A stretch of 64,000 bases of DNA, from the NCBI GenBank assembly GCA_016219985.1, contig JACRJO010000010.1, forward strand, positions 62,001 to 126,000. The letters are read 5' to 3'. The notes under the pieces were generated by a model. The model was not told where the DNA came from. It worked only from the letters and a program-made list of their open reading frames with translations, and searched no databases. Origin of the DNA: Sphingobacteriales bacterium (lineage in GTDB: Bacteria > Bacteroidota > Bacteroidia > Chitinophagales > Chitinophagaceae). Made by a program: the position numbers and the translations under genes. Position 1 is the first letter of the stretch, and every line of letters starts with the position of its first letter. Positions 31,567 to 40,969 of this stretch are shown piece after piece.

Positions 31567-33360
31567 ATGACAACAGCAACGGAGGCGAAAAAAGCGCTGA
31601 AAGGCGGCGAATGGCTGATTAAGGAATCTTCCCCTGCTGAAACCTTCTGCCCCGAAGGTTTTTCAGAAGAACAGGGAATGATCCGGGATATGTGTAACCA
31701 GTTCCTCGATGCAGAGGTCTATCCGAATCTCGACCGGATCGATGCACTCGAGCCCGGTTTAATGAAGTCCATCCTGACCAAGGCGGGTGACCAGGGATTA
31801 CTGGCCACTTCCTTTCCCGAAGAGTATGGCGGGTTGGGAAAAGATTTTGTTACCTCCACCATTATTAATGAATACCTCGGCGCCGGTCACTCCTTCTCCG
31901 TGGCCGTGGCGGCGCATACCGGTATCGGCACCCTGCCGATCCTGTATTTCGGTACGCCCGAACAAAAGGAAAAATATATTCCCAAACTGATCACCGGGGA
32001 ATGGGCCGGTGCGTATGGACTGACCGAACCCAACAGCGGCAGTGATGCCCTGGGAGCCAAAACATCCGCGAAGCTGAGTGCGGATGGTAAATATTATATC
32101 CTCAACGGGCAAAAATGCTGGATCACCAATGGCGGTTTCGCCCAGGTATACACGGTATTTGCCAAAGTGGACGGGGATAAATTCACCGGCTTTATTGTAG
32201 AAAGAGGAACGGAAGGATTTACCCAGGGACCGGAAGAGAATAAGATGGGGATCAAGGGATCCTCTACCGTACAATTGTATTTCCAGGATTGCAGGGTACC
32301 GGTGGAAAACCTGCTGGGTGAAGTGGGCAAGGGGCACCGGATCGCATTCAATATCCTGAATATCGGCCGGCTGAAACTTTGCGCAGCAGCTATCGGGGGC
32401 GCCCGCCGTTCCTTAAGCGGAACCGTGGAATATGCCAAAACCCGGGAACAGTTTCAGCAACCGATCTCCAATTTTGGGGCGATCAAGCATAAACTGGCCG
32501 AAATGGCCCTCCGGGTTTTTGTGGCCGAATCTGCGCTCTACCGTACAGCCAAATGGATCGATGAAAAAGAACACGAACTGCTGGCCGCCGGCAAACCCTT
32601 CAGCGAAGCCCTGCTGGGTGGTGCGGAAGAATATGCGATTGAATGCGCCATGCTGAAAGTGTACGGGAGCGAAGTGCTGGACTATGTGGTGGATGAGGGC
32701 GTACAGGTACATGGCGGAAACGGTTTCAGCGCCGAGTATAATATTTCGAGGGCTTACCGCGACAGCCGGATCAACCGCATTTATGAAGGGACCAATGAGA
32801 TCAACCGCCTGCTGACCCTCGATATGACCCTGAAAAGAGCCATGGGTGGCAGGCTGGACCTGATGGGTCCTGCGATGGCCGTACAAAAAGAGCTGATGAG
32901 CATTCCCGATTTCGGGGCTTCGGATGAATCGCCTTTTGCCGCCGAACGGAAACTGGTCGCCAACCTGAAAAAGGCCATCTTAATGACCTCCGGCGCAGCC
33001 GTGCAGAAACTGATGATGAAAATAGAAAGCGAGCAGGAAGTGCTGATGAATATTGCGGATATGGCGATCGAGACCTTCAATGCGGAAAGCGTGCTCCTGC
33101 GGGTCATGAAAATGGTGGAAGAAAAAGGAGAAGCGGCCTGCCAGGGCTACCTCGATATCATGCGCACCTATCTTTATGATGCGGCTGATAAGGTGAATAA
33201 ATCGGGCAAGGATGCCATCAATGCCTTTGCAGACGGGGATGAACAGAAAATGATCCTGATCGGGCTGAAACGCTTTACCAAGGCAGAACCTTTTAACAGT
33301 AAGGATGCCCGGAGAAGAATTGCGGATAAAATGATCGCGGAAGGGAAGTATTGCTTCTAA
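31567..33360 (+). CDS. Acyl-CoA dehydrogenase, VLCAD-like
   Basis: An FAD enzyme for the first step of fatty-acid beta-oxidation. At 597 residues it carries the C-terminal extension of very-long-chain enzymes (about 440-597). FAD/substrate motifs: YGLTEPNSGSDALGAKTS, CWITNGGFAQVYTVFAKV, YAKTREQFQQPISNFGAIKH and QVHGGNGFSAEYNISRAYRD. The catalytic base is probably Glu407 in IYEGTNEI. It lies directly after the MarR gene in one transcription unit. Its stop overlaps the end of the convergent 7-TM gene by 4 bp. Confidence 0.94.
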   Translation: MTTATEAKKALKGGEWLIKESSPAETFCPEGFSEEQGMIRDMCNQFLDAEVYPNLDRIDALEPGLMKSILTKAGDQGLLATSFPEEYGGLGKDFVTSTIINEYLGAGHSFSVAVAAHTGIGTLPILYFGTPEQKEKYIPKLITGEWAGAYGLTEPNSGSDALGAKTSAKLSADGKYYILNGQKCWITNGGFAQVYTVFAKVDGDKFTGFIVERGTEGFTQGPEENKMGIKGSSTVQLYFQDCRVPVENLLGEVGKGHRIAFNILNIGRLKLCAAAIGGARRSLSGTVEYAKTREQFQQPISNFGAIKHKLAEMALRVFVAESALYRTAKWIDEKEHELLAAGKPFSEALLGGAEEYAIECAMLKVYGSEVLDYVVDEGVQVHGGNGFSAEYNISRAYRDSRINRIYEGTNEINRLLTLDMTLKRAMGGRLDLMGPAMAVQKELMSIPDFGASDESPFAAERKLVANLKKAILMTSGAAVQKLMMKIESEQEVLMNIADMAIETFNAESVLLRVMKMVEEKGEAACQGYLDIMRTYLYDAADKVNKSGKDAINAFADGDEQKMILIGLKRFTKAEPFNSKDARRRIADKMIAEGKYCF

Positions 33361-34139
33361 TTCCACTGTTCCCGGTCAAAATCGAGCAGGGCTGTTCTTA
33401 AGGGGACGGCCCTTTTTGTATCCGTGTACAGGCTGGACAGTTCCTTGCGGGTCACTTTTAATTCTTTCAGTTTCCGGATCCGCTTTTGTTCCACTACGAG
33501 CCCTACGCATAGCATGAAGGAAGAGAGGCTGGCCGCAATATAATAGACGAGGAAGGTATCATTTACATACTGGATATTCTCTTCGCCATTTTTATCCACA
33601 TGCGCCTTAAAAACATAGTACAGCATATAGATGAGGAAATAACAGCCATAGGCAAAAAGCAGGGAGGTAACGATCATTGCTTTTCCGGTGGCTTTGCGGT
33701 TCTCGATGGCCTGTTTGGTATGCCGGATAAAGAAATACATGGCGAGTCCGAACACCAGCAGCAGCCCGGGACCCATCAGGATGGTGATCGCCTCCGTATT
33801 GAGGCCAACCACGGCAACGATAACAACTTCAAAAACAGCAAAAGCAAGGGCCAGCCATTTCATCCGCTGGGTAAAGGTCCTGGAAGTGCTGAAATAGGTC
33901 AGGAATAAGATCATCAGGGGAGGATCGGCAATATTATTGAGAAGGCCCCAATAGTATTCCGCTTCCGCGCTTACGAGGATATAGTGCTCTGTTATCAGGT
34001 TATAAATAAAAGCGGAAGAATAGTATAACAATAATACGGGGAAGCTCCTGTAGCGTCCCAGGCCCAGGATCAGTATTAATAATACGGGCCCGAACAATGC
34101 CAGGGAGGATACAAGGCCCATGATCGAATTCCAGTTCAT
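33357..34139 (-). CDS. Uncharacterised seven-helix membrane protein
   Basis: A 260-residue integral membrane protein with about seven helices between residues 8 and 220, then a cytoplasmic charged tail (QKRIRKLKELKVTRKELSSL). No family is recognised. The overall layout resembles a stand-alone sensory or scaffold membrane domain, but no catalytic or ligand residues can be named. It is a single gene convergent with the acyl-CoA dehydrogenase. Confidence 0.75.
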   Translation of the reverse strand: MNWNSIMGLVSSLALFGPVLLILILGLGRYRSFPVLLLYYSSAFIYNLITEHYILVSAEAEYYWGLLNNIADPPLMILFLTYFSTSRTFTQRMKWLALAFAVFEVVIVAVVGLNTEAITILMGPGLLLVFGLAMYFFIRHTKQAIENRKATGKAMIVTSLLFAYGCYFLIYMLYYVFKAHVDKNGEENIQYVNDTFLVYYIAASLSSFMLCVGLVVEQKRIRKLKELKVTRKELSSLYTDTKRAVPLRTALLDFDREQWN

Positions 34140-34396
34140 TTCTAACGGTTTTTCTAAGGATAGGATCGTAATTCTTTGTCGGTTCAGAATTACCCTGCAA
34201 TATTAACGGGCAATAGTGTCATATAGTGTTTAAAAAGAGGAGTTTGCAGGAAAATTCAGTAAAACTGATATACCCCACCGTAATAATACGGATTCATTCC
34301 ACAGGGGTTTTTATGTTATTTTTCTGTTATGTTACGAGTTTTCGTTTCAGCATCCTGCTCAGGTTATTTCTGTGCAGGTGCAGCCTGGGGCCGGAA

Positions 34397-34433
34397 GCTT
34401 TATAAAGAAATGGGAAGAGGAATTCCCATTTCT
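34397..34433 (-). terminator. Rho-independent terminator of the T9SS-cargo gene
   Basis: Perfect 11-bp stem (AGAAATGGGAA at 34406-34416, TTCCCATTTCT at 34423-34433) with a 6-nt loop. On the minus strand it is followed by TTATAAAGC, 33 bp after the stop codon of the gene ending at 34466. The remaining gap (34140-34396) shows nothing clear. Confidence 0.6.
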
Positions 34434-34465
34434 ATCATAAACCAGTGAAAACCAGAAGCCAATAG

Positions 34466-35650
34466 TTAACGTACAATCGTGAATGGCCGGCTCAGGTTAA
34501 CGGTACCATCACTGCTCCTGATCACATATTCTCCCGGTGCCAGCCCGACCGTACTGATGACCACATTATTTATCCCGGCATTCAACACGGCAACCTGTTT
34601 CCTGGCTACTCTCCCTGACATACCAATTACCTGCAGTTCGGTGCGGATGGCTTTTTCAGTCCGAATTCTTACGTTCAGTACATCATGGGCCGGAACCGGG
34701 TAGATCACAACGGTCACGGCTTTGCCGTGGCAATTCGCCTGCCGTATTTCCGTATAAATAAATCTGCCGTCTTTATCCACCTGTTTAACCCGGTATTGGG
34801 CAGCGCCGGCTTCGGGGTCGGCGTACTGGTAATTGTGGCTGTCAGCACTATTCCCGGCTGCGGGTACTTTGCCCAGGGTTATCCAACTGCCGGTACTGTT
34901 TTTCTCAATGGAAAAATAATCACTGTTGATCTCAGATGCAGTTGTCCAGCTTATTAGAGCTCCATTATCCGAACAGTTCACTTTATAATCAGTAAGGAGA
35001 ACCGGGGTAACAATCGGCCCTAATAAAAGCGGCAGATTATAATTCACGGAATTCACCGGGTATTCATTCGCCAGGTCATCCGAAACGGAATACGTGGTGA
35101 ATTCGCCCGGGCTTCCCCCCGAGCCGGAATTGATCGTTGCATAGCCGCCATAAGGGGCTGTATTATTCAGGGTCCATAAGGTTACGGTAAAAACGTCCAC
35201 CCAGGCCGTGGTCAGTGTTATCCCTGTGCCATCAAGGGTGCCGACTGCCCTCCTGTCAAAACTTTGCGGCCCGGCAACCTGGCTGAAGTTGCCGCATTGG
35301 TTAACGGTGGTATAGGTGAATCCGCCACCGGTAAAAGCAGGGGATACGGTGACATTCGCCGGATTGCTGACAATAGCACAACCCGGGGTGGTGGGTATCA
35401 TGGCATTTGCGCTTTGATAGCTGAACCCGGTTGCCAGTACATTTACATTCGGGATGCTGCCGGCTGTTGTATGTATCTGCAGTTTAAAGGTAACAGAACC
35501 CAGGGCAGGTCCCGCCCCATCCGGATCCGTACCTGAATAATTAGCATCCATGAGCCGCCATTCACAGGTCTGCGCCACCGCATCCACACTTGCGAAAAAC
35601 AAAATCAGTAAACCGGCAATGAGCCCTTTTATTCCTGCACTTTTTTTCAT
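34466..35650 (-). CDS. Secreted protein with T9SS type A sorting domain
   Basis: A 394-residue exported protein: signal peptide (1-27, ending VAQ), a beta-rich middle region, and ALISWTTASEINSDYFSIEK, a segment common just before Bacteroidota sorting domains. The C-terminal type A sorting domain (about 320-394) carries YPVPAHDVLNVRI and LAPGEYVIRSSDG. It is predicted to cross the outer membrane through the type IX secretion system and be attached or released. The N-terminal domain is not recognised; repeated Thr/Gly-rich strands suggest an adhesin-like or binding role. It is last in a row of exported-protein genes. Confidence 0.88.
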   Translation of the reverse strand: MKKSAGIKGLIAGLLILFFASVDAVAQTCEWRLMDANYSGTDPDGAGPALGSVTFKLQIHTTAGSIPNVNVLATGFSYQSANAMIPTTPGCAIVSNPANVTVSPAFTGGGFTYTTVNQCGNFSQVAGPQSFDRRAVGTLDGTGITLTTAWVDVFTVTLWTLNNTAPYGGYATINSGSGGSPGEFTTYSVSDDLANEYPVNSVNYNLPLLLGPIVTPVLLTDYKVNCSDNGALISWTTASEINSDYFSIEKNSTGSWITLGKVPAAGNSADSHNYQYADPEAGAAQYRVKQVDKDGRFIYTEIRQANCHGKAVTVVIYPVPAHDVLNVRIRTEKAIRTELQVIGMSGRVARKQVAVLNAGINNVVISTVGLAPGEYVIRSSDGTVNLSRPFTIVR

Positions 35651-35678
35651 GATTTGATGTTTACAGTTTTCTTACTTA

Positions 35679-37301
35679 TTATTCTTCAGGTCCGGGAGGG
35701 TCCGGAATGTTTGTTGCTACAGCGCGCATCCTGCCGGGCGTACTCCCCGAACCCGAAACGGCAATGATGGCTTTTGTTAAACTCACATCCGTTCCATTGA
35801 TACTGTTACTCGTGTTAACATCGGTCAATACATAGCCTGTGGCAGATGCCGCGATTGCATTTTTTATGGCGCTGATATCGGTGCCATTGATAACCCCGCT
35901 TTTATTGGCATCACCGGCCCACATCCCATACTGGGCCCCTCCTGCAAGAAGTACAACAGGATCTGATGAGGCTCCTGTGGCTTTATAACTGTTTGCTAAT
36001 AACCGGAAGTCATTGGTATACGTACCTGCTGCGTTGGAAGGCAGGGAAACGCTCATAACTCCGAGGTGGTTTCTGTGGCGGACGACCAGGAAACCCGCCC
36101 CCTGTTTTCCCAGCTCAACCCCGATCGGGGTGATCCCATCCGTTTCAACAATGGTTCCGTTTGCCAGGAGAAACCCGGCTTTTCTCCCGGTAATTGTGGA
36201 AAAGGCGGCATCTGCTGCTAACCCGGATGCAGGCTTCCGAAATTCAACCAATACCCAATCCACCACATTTGCATTGGGTATTGCCCCAACGGATTCCGTT
36301 CCCGCGTAGTTAAAGGGGGGTGTATTATACGGTTGGGATAACGGCAGGATCCCCCCGCTGTTAAGATTTGTATTCATTGAAGTTCCGTTCCACGGACCCC
36401 GGAGTAATGTCGTTGCATTCATTGTGTACCGGGGATCGGCCAGTTTCCATTCATTGGCAAGATCTGCAGCCGGAATACCGGTTGTTGAAATGTAATTTTC
36501 CGCGGCATCCCTTGTTACCGGGTTAAGCCGGCCATTCCATTCAGTGCTGACCAGTTGCCAGGGGACAAGGTTGGCTTCGCTATTGCTGTTTAATTCTGCC
36601 TCGAGATAAGGGTAACGGATATCCGCTGTAAAACCGGAACCACCGGTCTGCTCAAACTGGAATTTTCTTTTTACCTCTCTTTCTGCCAGTGCAGGATCGC
36701 CGGCATTGGCTTCCGGTATCATATTTACGGTAAATTCGGCAGGGCCGGTGCCGGCATTTGTTGTCACCAGCATATTGGGCTGGTTAAATACAATTGCCGT
36801 ACCGTTGTTCCACCCGGTTCTTCTTACCCGGCCTGTTATTTCCCGCCCCGCTGTAAATTCAAAAGGGACGGACACGGCTGCATTCAATGTATATAAATTG
36901 GCGATCGGGTCCGTTGTTAATGTTCCGGAGTTGTAGATCAGTTTACCGCCAATAGTAACCGAACTGGCAAGCGTGACAAAATCGCTGTTTGCTGCTTTGT
37001 TGATATGCAGGAAGCTTAAGACAGAGGTGCCGGCATTCAATGTAATATTTCCACTGCCGGTCAGGATCAGGGAATCATCCGCAGTAGCCGTTGTATAGGT
37101 GGCTGTATTCAGGAAATTACCTTGTATTTCCAGTTTGCCGTCATTGCTGACAGTACCGGCGTTTTTATTTTCAAAATTGCCAGAGTAAAAAAGAACAGCA
37201 CCTGGCTGTATTTTGAGGGTCCCCCCGTCATTGACGAGTTGTGCCCGGGACAGCAATCCGCCAAAAAATACCGGCAGGAGGATAAGAAAGCAGCGTTTCA
37301 T
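35679..37301 (-). CDS. Large exported protein with C-terminal dockerin-like repeats
   Basis: A 540-residue exported protein with signal peptide (1-20, ending LSRAQ). The N-terminal part (21-140) has repeating beta-strands such as LVNDGGTLKIQPGAVLFYSG and NAGTVSNDGKLEIQGNFLN, a beta-helix-like pattern. The C-terminus holds two dockerin-type calcium loops: DANKSGVINGTD (about 470) and DVNTSNSINGTD (about 500), each with D, N, S, N, D at positions 1, 3, 5, 9, 12. A Pro-rich end (PDPPGPEE) follows. No typical T9SS sorting domain is seen. It lies 28 bp upstream of the T9SS-cargo gene. Function unknown. Confidence 0.78.
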   Translation of the reverse strand: MKRCFLILLPVFFGGLLSRAQLVNDGGTLKIQPGAVLFYSGNFENKNAGTVSNDGKLEIQGNFLNTATYTTATADDSLILTGSGNITLNAGTSVLSFLHINKAANSDFVTLASSVTIGGKLIYNSGTLTTDPIANLYTLNAAVSVPFEFTAGREITGRVRRTGWNNGTAIVFNQPNMLVTTNAGTGPAEFTVNMIPEANAGDPALAEREVKRKFQFEQTGGSGFTADIRYPYLEAELNSNSEANLVPWQLVSTEWNGRLNPVTRDAAENYISTTGIPAADLANEWKLADPRYTMNATTLLRGPWNGTSMNTNLNSGGILPLSQPYNTPPFNYAGTESVGAIPNANVVDWVLVEFRKPASGLAADAAFSTITGRKAGFLLANGTIVETDGITPIGVELGKQGAGFLVVRHRNHLGVMSVSLPSNAAGTYTNDFRLLANSYKATGASSDPVVLLAGGAQYGMWAGDANKSGVINGTDISAIKNAIAASATGYVLTDVNTSNSINGTDVSLTKAIIAVSGSGSTPGRMRAVATNIPDPPGPEE

Positions 37302-37434
37302 GATAAAATAATTAATGGTTTAAACGGCAATGATTCGTTCCGGCAATGCTTCCCGGGGGCCGGGCTACAACAGGTCCTGTATCAGCCGGACCCGGCGAAA
37401 TAAAATTGGATCCCTGGTTATATCATACAGGTTA

Positions 37435-38319
37435 TTAATTACAGGCGCCCGGTATATTTGTAGTAGCACAACTTCCGATTCTTGCTTCGAAATAAGACCC
37501 TGCCGATGCCGTAAACCCGGGCGATAAAGTAACACTGCCTGCCGCCTGGAACATCCCGTTGGCTCCATTTTGGAAAGTAAAACTAATGCCGGGTGTATTG
37601 GTAATCGTTCCGGTGGCCAGATAGATCCTTATCCCGTTATTCGGTATAGCTGTTGGCAGTACTAAGTTCACACTGGTTGACGTACAGACGCCTGACCCGG
37701 AAGCAATCCATGCATCCCCCTGCTCCAGGTAATGTTTGGATATGGAATTTATTACCGGTATGAGATGAGCTGCATCAGTCATAAATCCACCAGCCGTGGT
37801 GATTTGTATATTAGCCGGGTCATTGGGGTGCCGCACTTCAAAATGCAGGTGGGGCCCGGTGGCCTGCCCGATATCGCATTCATACCCCAAAAATGTTCCG
37901 GCGCAAACCTGGTCACCGACTGATAAGCCGGCATCCACCGTTACACTATGGTATTTCATGTGGGTGTATTTACTCCATTCACCATTGGCATGCTCAATCC
38001 ATACATAGTTATTGTTATCAGTACAGTTGCTGGTACAATCCGGCCCGTGCTCGAAATGGTTGTCAACAATAAAACGTATAATTCCTTCCGCAGCTGCCAC
38101 AATGGGATAATTGATGCTACAGTCAATTCCGTTGCCCGAGCCTTTCAGGTCATACCTCCCCAGGGGATCGTGCGTATTGTGATCCTGATTTACTGTAACA
38201 GTAATTCCTGCCTGGTAGGGTAACCGGTACACATTCCGGGATAGTTCGAACTGTGGCTGGGCGATTAGCGCTGCTGTTGTCAGGAACAGGAGGCTTATGA
38301 ACAGGGTAAACCGGCGCAT
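37435..38319 (-). CDS. M23 family metallopeptidase (exported)
   Basis: A 294-residue exported peptidase with signal peptide (1-20). The zinc site of the LytM/M23 family is visible: HDPLGRYD (first His and Asp), then YTHMKYHSV, and GPHLHFEVRH (HxH). Such enzymes cleave peptidoglycan cross-bridges or secreted peptides. After the catalytic domain (about 40-190) a second part of some 90 residues ends in TLSPGFTASAGSYFEARIG, a small beta motif frequent in Bacteroidota surface proteins. It is 2 bp downstream of the tail-fibre-like gene's stop, so they are cotranscribed. Confidence 0.87.
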   Translation of the reverse strand: MRRFTLFISLLFLTTAALIAQPQFELSRNVYRLPYQAGITVTVNQDHNTHDPLGRYDLKGSGNGIDCSINYPIVAAAEGIIRFIVDNHFEHGPDCTSNCTDNNNYVWIEHANGEWSKYTHMKYHSVTVDAGLSVGDQVCAGTFLGYECDIGQATGPHLHFEVRHPNDPANIQITTAGGFMTDAAHLIPVINSISKHYLEQGDAWIASGSGVCTSTSVNLVLPTAIPNNGIRIYLATGTITNTPGISFTFQNGANGMFQAAGSVTLSPGFTASAGSYFEARIGSCATTNIPGACN

Positions 38320-38320
38320 A

Positions 38321-39415
38321 TCATTTTGATTTATCGGTTTGAATTTCCTTTTTCAGTTCTTTTAACTGGTCTTCCAGCTGCAATACATAGAGGGTAAGCT
38401 CTTCTATTTTTTCCATCATCCTTTTTTGCATGTCTCCCACTTCCATTCCATTTTGTTCCAGTTCGGCGGCCGGGGGTACATTCGGAAGGTGGTTATTCGC
38501 AGCAATAAATTTCCGGAGCTCCGCAAAGGAGGGGAGTTTGTAGTCTTTCTTAAAAACATAATCGGGCCAGCTGCCGCTCAGCTGCACTTTCAGTTCTTCG
38601 CCGATCATTTTGCCTTTCACCGCAAAAAGATAGCCAGCCGGCGCTGCTACATTCCCGATCCGGACTGATCCTCCATCGTTCTGCAGGGTCAGCGGAGCGG
38701 CTGCCCCGTTGCTGCGGGCCATTATTTCGTTGTTGTCAATAATAATATTCGACCCGGCTTCCGTACCGAGCATGACGAACCCATTCGTGGTACCGGCAAG
38801 CCCGGCATCCTGCCCGCTGGAAATATGCAATCTTGTCAACGGCGTACTGTTGTTAATCCCAAGCCCGTCGTTATTCAGGTACGCAAAACTCCCCCTCGAC
38901 CAGATGGAATAATCCCCGTTTCCGCTGAATCCCAAATACCCCATAGCCGCGGGAGAGGACAGGTTCTTGTAGAACTGGATAAAACTGAGTTCGCTTGTTC
39001 CCCCATATAAATTTAAACTGGCCCCGGCTGTGTTAGAAGCAGATTCTATCCGCATGACTCCTTTTACATGCAACCTGCTTGCCGGAAGGGTCACCCCAAT
39101 ACCTACATCACCCGCTTCATCAACGGTAAACCTGTCAATACTATTGGTACGGAGAAAAATTTTACCGGAAGGATTTGTTCCCGGCCAGGTGCCGATCCGC
39201 ATATTGTTTCCTTCCGCCCCGATAAAACCCTGCAGTGTGCTGTTGTTCACAAAGGACAACCAGGGGTAGTTGGTATCCTCCAGCCGGACCTTGCCGCCTG
39301 TTACATGCAGCCGGTCGCTGGGTGCAGTGTTCCCGATACCAACATTCTGGGCCGCTGCTCCCACCAGGCAGGCGGCCGGTAATATAAAGGAAAGAGACAG
39401 GAGTGTTTTTTTCAT
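38321..39415 (-). CDS. Tail-fibre-like exported protein with C-terminal coiled coil
   Basis: A 364-residue exported protein: signal peptide (1-23), repeated strands with the words VGIGNTAPSDRLHVTGG and VGIGVTLPASRLHVKG, then GTNPSGKIFLRTN. The C-terminus has YKLPSFAELRKFIAANNHLP and a coiled coil (about 320-360, LQLEDQLKELKKEI). This layout is common in Bacteroidota genomes, where it is annotated as tail-fibre-like or S74-related, although no intramolecular chaperone catalytic site is recognised. It probably forms a trimeric surface fibre. The M23 peptidase gene follows at 2 bp. Confidence 0.78.
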   Translation of the reverse strand: MKKTLLSLSFILPAACLVGAAAQNVGIGNTAPSDRLHVTGGKVRLEDTNYPWLSFVNNSTLQGFIGAEGNNMRIGTWPGTNPSGKIFLRTNSIDRFTVDEAGDVGIGVTLPASRLHVKGVMRIESASNTAGASLNLYGGTSELSFIQFYKNLSSPAAMGYLGFSGNGDYSIWSRGSFAYLNNDGLGINNSTPLTRLHISSGQDAGLAGTTNGFVMLGTEAGSNIIIDNNEIMARSNGAAAPLTLQNDGGSVRIGNVAAPAGYLFAVKGKMIGEELKVQLSGSWPDYVFKKDYKLPSFAELRKFIAANNHLPNVPPAAELEQNGMEVGDMQKRMMEKIEELTLYVLQLEDQLKELKKEIQTDKSK

Positions 39416-39441
39416 ACTGATTTATTTGATGTTGCAAAATA

Positions 39442-40092
39442 TTAGCGGGTAAAACTTTTTAAATCCCATTCAACAATATGGTGGTTGTCGGTGGAAGCTG
39501 TGTACTGATCGAGGAAATGATGAAAGAGTAAGGCCCCGTCATTCCTGTAATTGATACCTTCAGAAAGGGTATTGCCTCCCGACAACTGCTTGGTGTATCC
39601 GGCCTGTATTAAACCGCTGTACGTTATCCCGTTTATGTCCCTTGTGTACGTAATAGAAAGAACCTGTATTGGCATGGGGGGTGTGCTCACAAACCCGTAA
39701 TCCAGGCCAACGGGATTACGCATGTCATACACCTGGCCAATATTTACGGGATAAGCCAGCCATAGCCCGCTCTGGCCTGACGTAAAACTTTTGACCCACC
39801 ATCCGTCCCCTTTTGCCTTCAGGGCATATATTTTGACGGGTGTGCTTCCGCTGCCGGCCAGCGTATAAGAGATCCCCAGCCAGTCTGTGCCATCAATAAG
39901 GGTATCCCGGGCAGTAAGTTCTAAATCAAATGTGGTGGGCGCCTGGTTTGTCTCATACTCTTTGACGCTGTACACCCATTTACTACCTGCCCTGGGTCCC
40001 TGTTTACCTGCACTGACGGTATCGTCTTTCTTCTTGGTGCAGGCAGCAATAAGGATAACCAGCGGCAATAAGAACAGCAGGATCTTTTTCAT
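39442..40092 (-). CDS. Uncharacterised lipoprotein
   Basis: A 216-residue protein with lipoprotein signal (lipobox ILIAAC, Cys18) followed by a KKKDD segment. The mature part is beta-rich (YSVKEYETNQAPTTFDLELT, then YAGL-like strands). No family is recognised. It is the first exported-protein gene after the sensor kinase/regulator pair on the minus strand and may be part of its regulon; this is inferred from order only. Confidence 0.75.
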   Translation of the reverse strand: MKKILLFLLPLVILIAACTKKKDDTVSAGKQGPRAGSKWVYSVKEYETNQAPTTFDLELTARDTLIDGTDWLGISYTLAGSGSTPVKIYALKAKGDGWWVKSFTSGQSGLWLAYPVNIGQVYDMRNPVGLDYGFVSTPPMPIQVLSITYTRDINGITYSGLIQAGYTKQLSGGNTLSEGINYRNDGALLFHHFLDQYTASTDNHHIVEWDLKSFTR

Positions 40093-40261
40093 ATTTCAGA
40101 TTTGATGAGTAAAAAAATGACTGCTCAAAAATGGGCATGAAAAAGAAACCAGACAATACCGCGATGATGTGACACCGGAATGTGGTATAAACAGGACGGG
40201 AACAATCCGGCAGGGGAGCGGGACAACGGCCTTATGGCAAAGTATCCGGTAACAGCCGGCG

Positions 40262-40897
40262 CTATACCAGTTTCTCGTTAATAGCTTTGCTTACCGCTTC
40301 TATTTGCGAACGGACATGCAGTTTATCGTAGATGCGTTTAATATGCGTGCGGACGGTATCAAGGCTGATCAGCAGTTCCGCGGCGATCATTTTGAAACTA
40401 TTGCCTTTGGATAACAGCTGGAGGATTTCTCTTTCCCTGTTTGTAAGCTGGTAATCGTTGCCGGCTTCCCGGGCCGGTTGCTGCATATTGCTGATGATCA
40501 TCCGCGCGATGCTGGGGCTCATCGGTGCTCCCCCATTCAGTACTTCCCGGATAGAATGAATCAGTTTGTCAGATACGTATTTCTTCAGCAGGTAGCCATT
40601 GGCGCCGGCATACATGGCGTCAAACACATGCGTATTATCATCAAACACGGTCAGCATGATGATCTGTACATCCTTATTGAAACCCCGGATCTTTTTAACC
40701 CCTTCAATTCCGTTAATACCCGGCATGTCGATATCCATCAATACTACATCAGGGGTCAGGGCATGTACCTGTTCCGAAACCTTCTGGCAATCGGGGAAGC
40801 TCGCCACCACGTTATATTCCCCGGTCAGTTCCAGCAAACCAACCAGGCTTTCCCGCAGGTTCGTATTATCCTCATATATCAGAATGCGCACAGGCAT
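40262..40897 (-). CDS. LuxR/NarL-type response regulator
   Basis: A DNA-binding response regulator. The start at 40897 (MPVRILIYEDN) is preferred; in-frame ATGs at 40942 and 40918 would add 15 or 7 unlike residues. The receiver domain has Asp55 in LMDIDMPGI as phosphoacceptor. The LuxR helix-turn-helix (about 150-205) is LTNREREILQLLSKG and LISLDTVRTHIKRIYDKL. It is encoded 72 bp after the hybrid-propeller kinase on the same strand and is presumably its partner. It may control the exported-protein genes that follow. Confidence 0.93.
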   Translation of the reverse strand: MPVRILIYEDNTNLRESLVGLLELTGEYNVVASFPDCQKVSEQVHALTPDVVLMDIDMPGINGIEGVKKIRGFNKDVQIIMLTVFDDNTHVFDAMYAGANGYLLKKYVSDKLIHSIREVLNGGAPMSPSIARMIISNMQQPAREAGNDYQLTNREREILQLLSKGNSFKMIAAELLISLDTVRTHIKRIYDKLHVRSQIEAVSKAINEKLV

Positions 40898-40969
40898 AGA
40901 ACTTTGTTTATTCAGCATAGATTTCTGACTGCAACTTAGCATTGTTTGGGTTAGCCGGACATACCCTGA

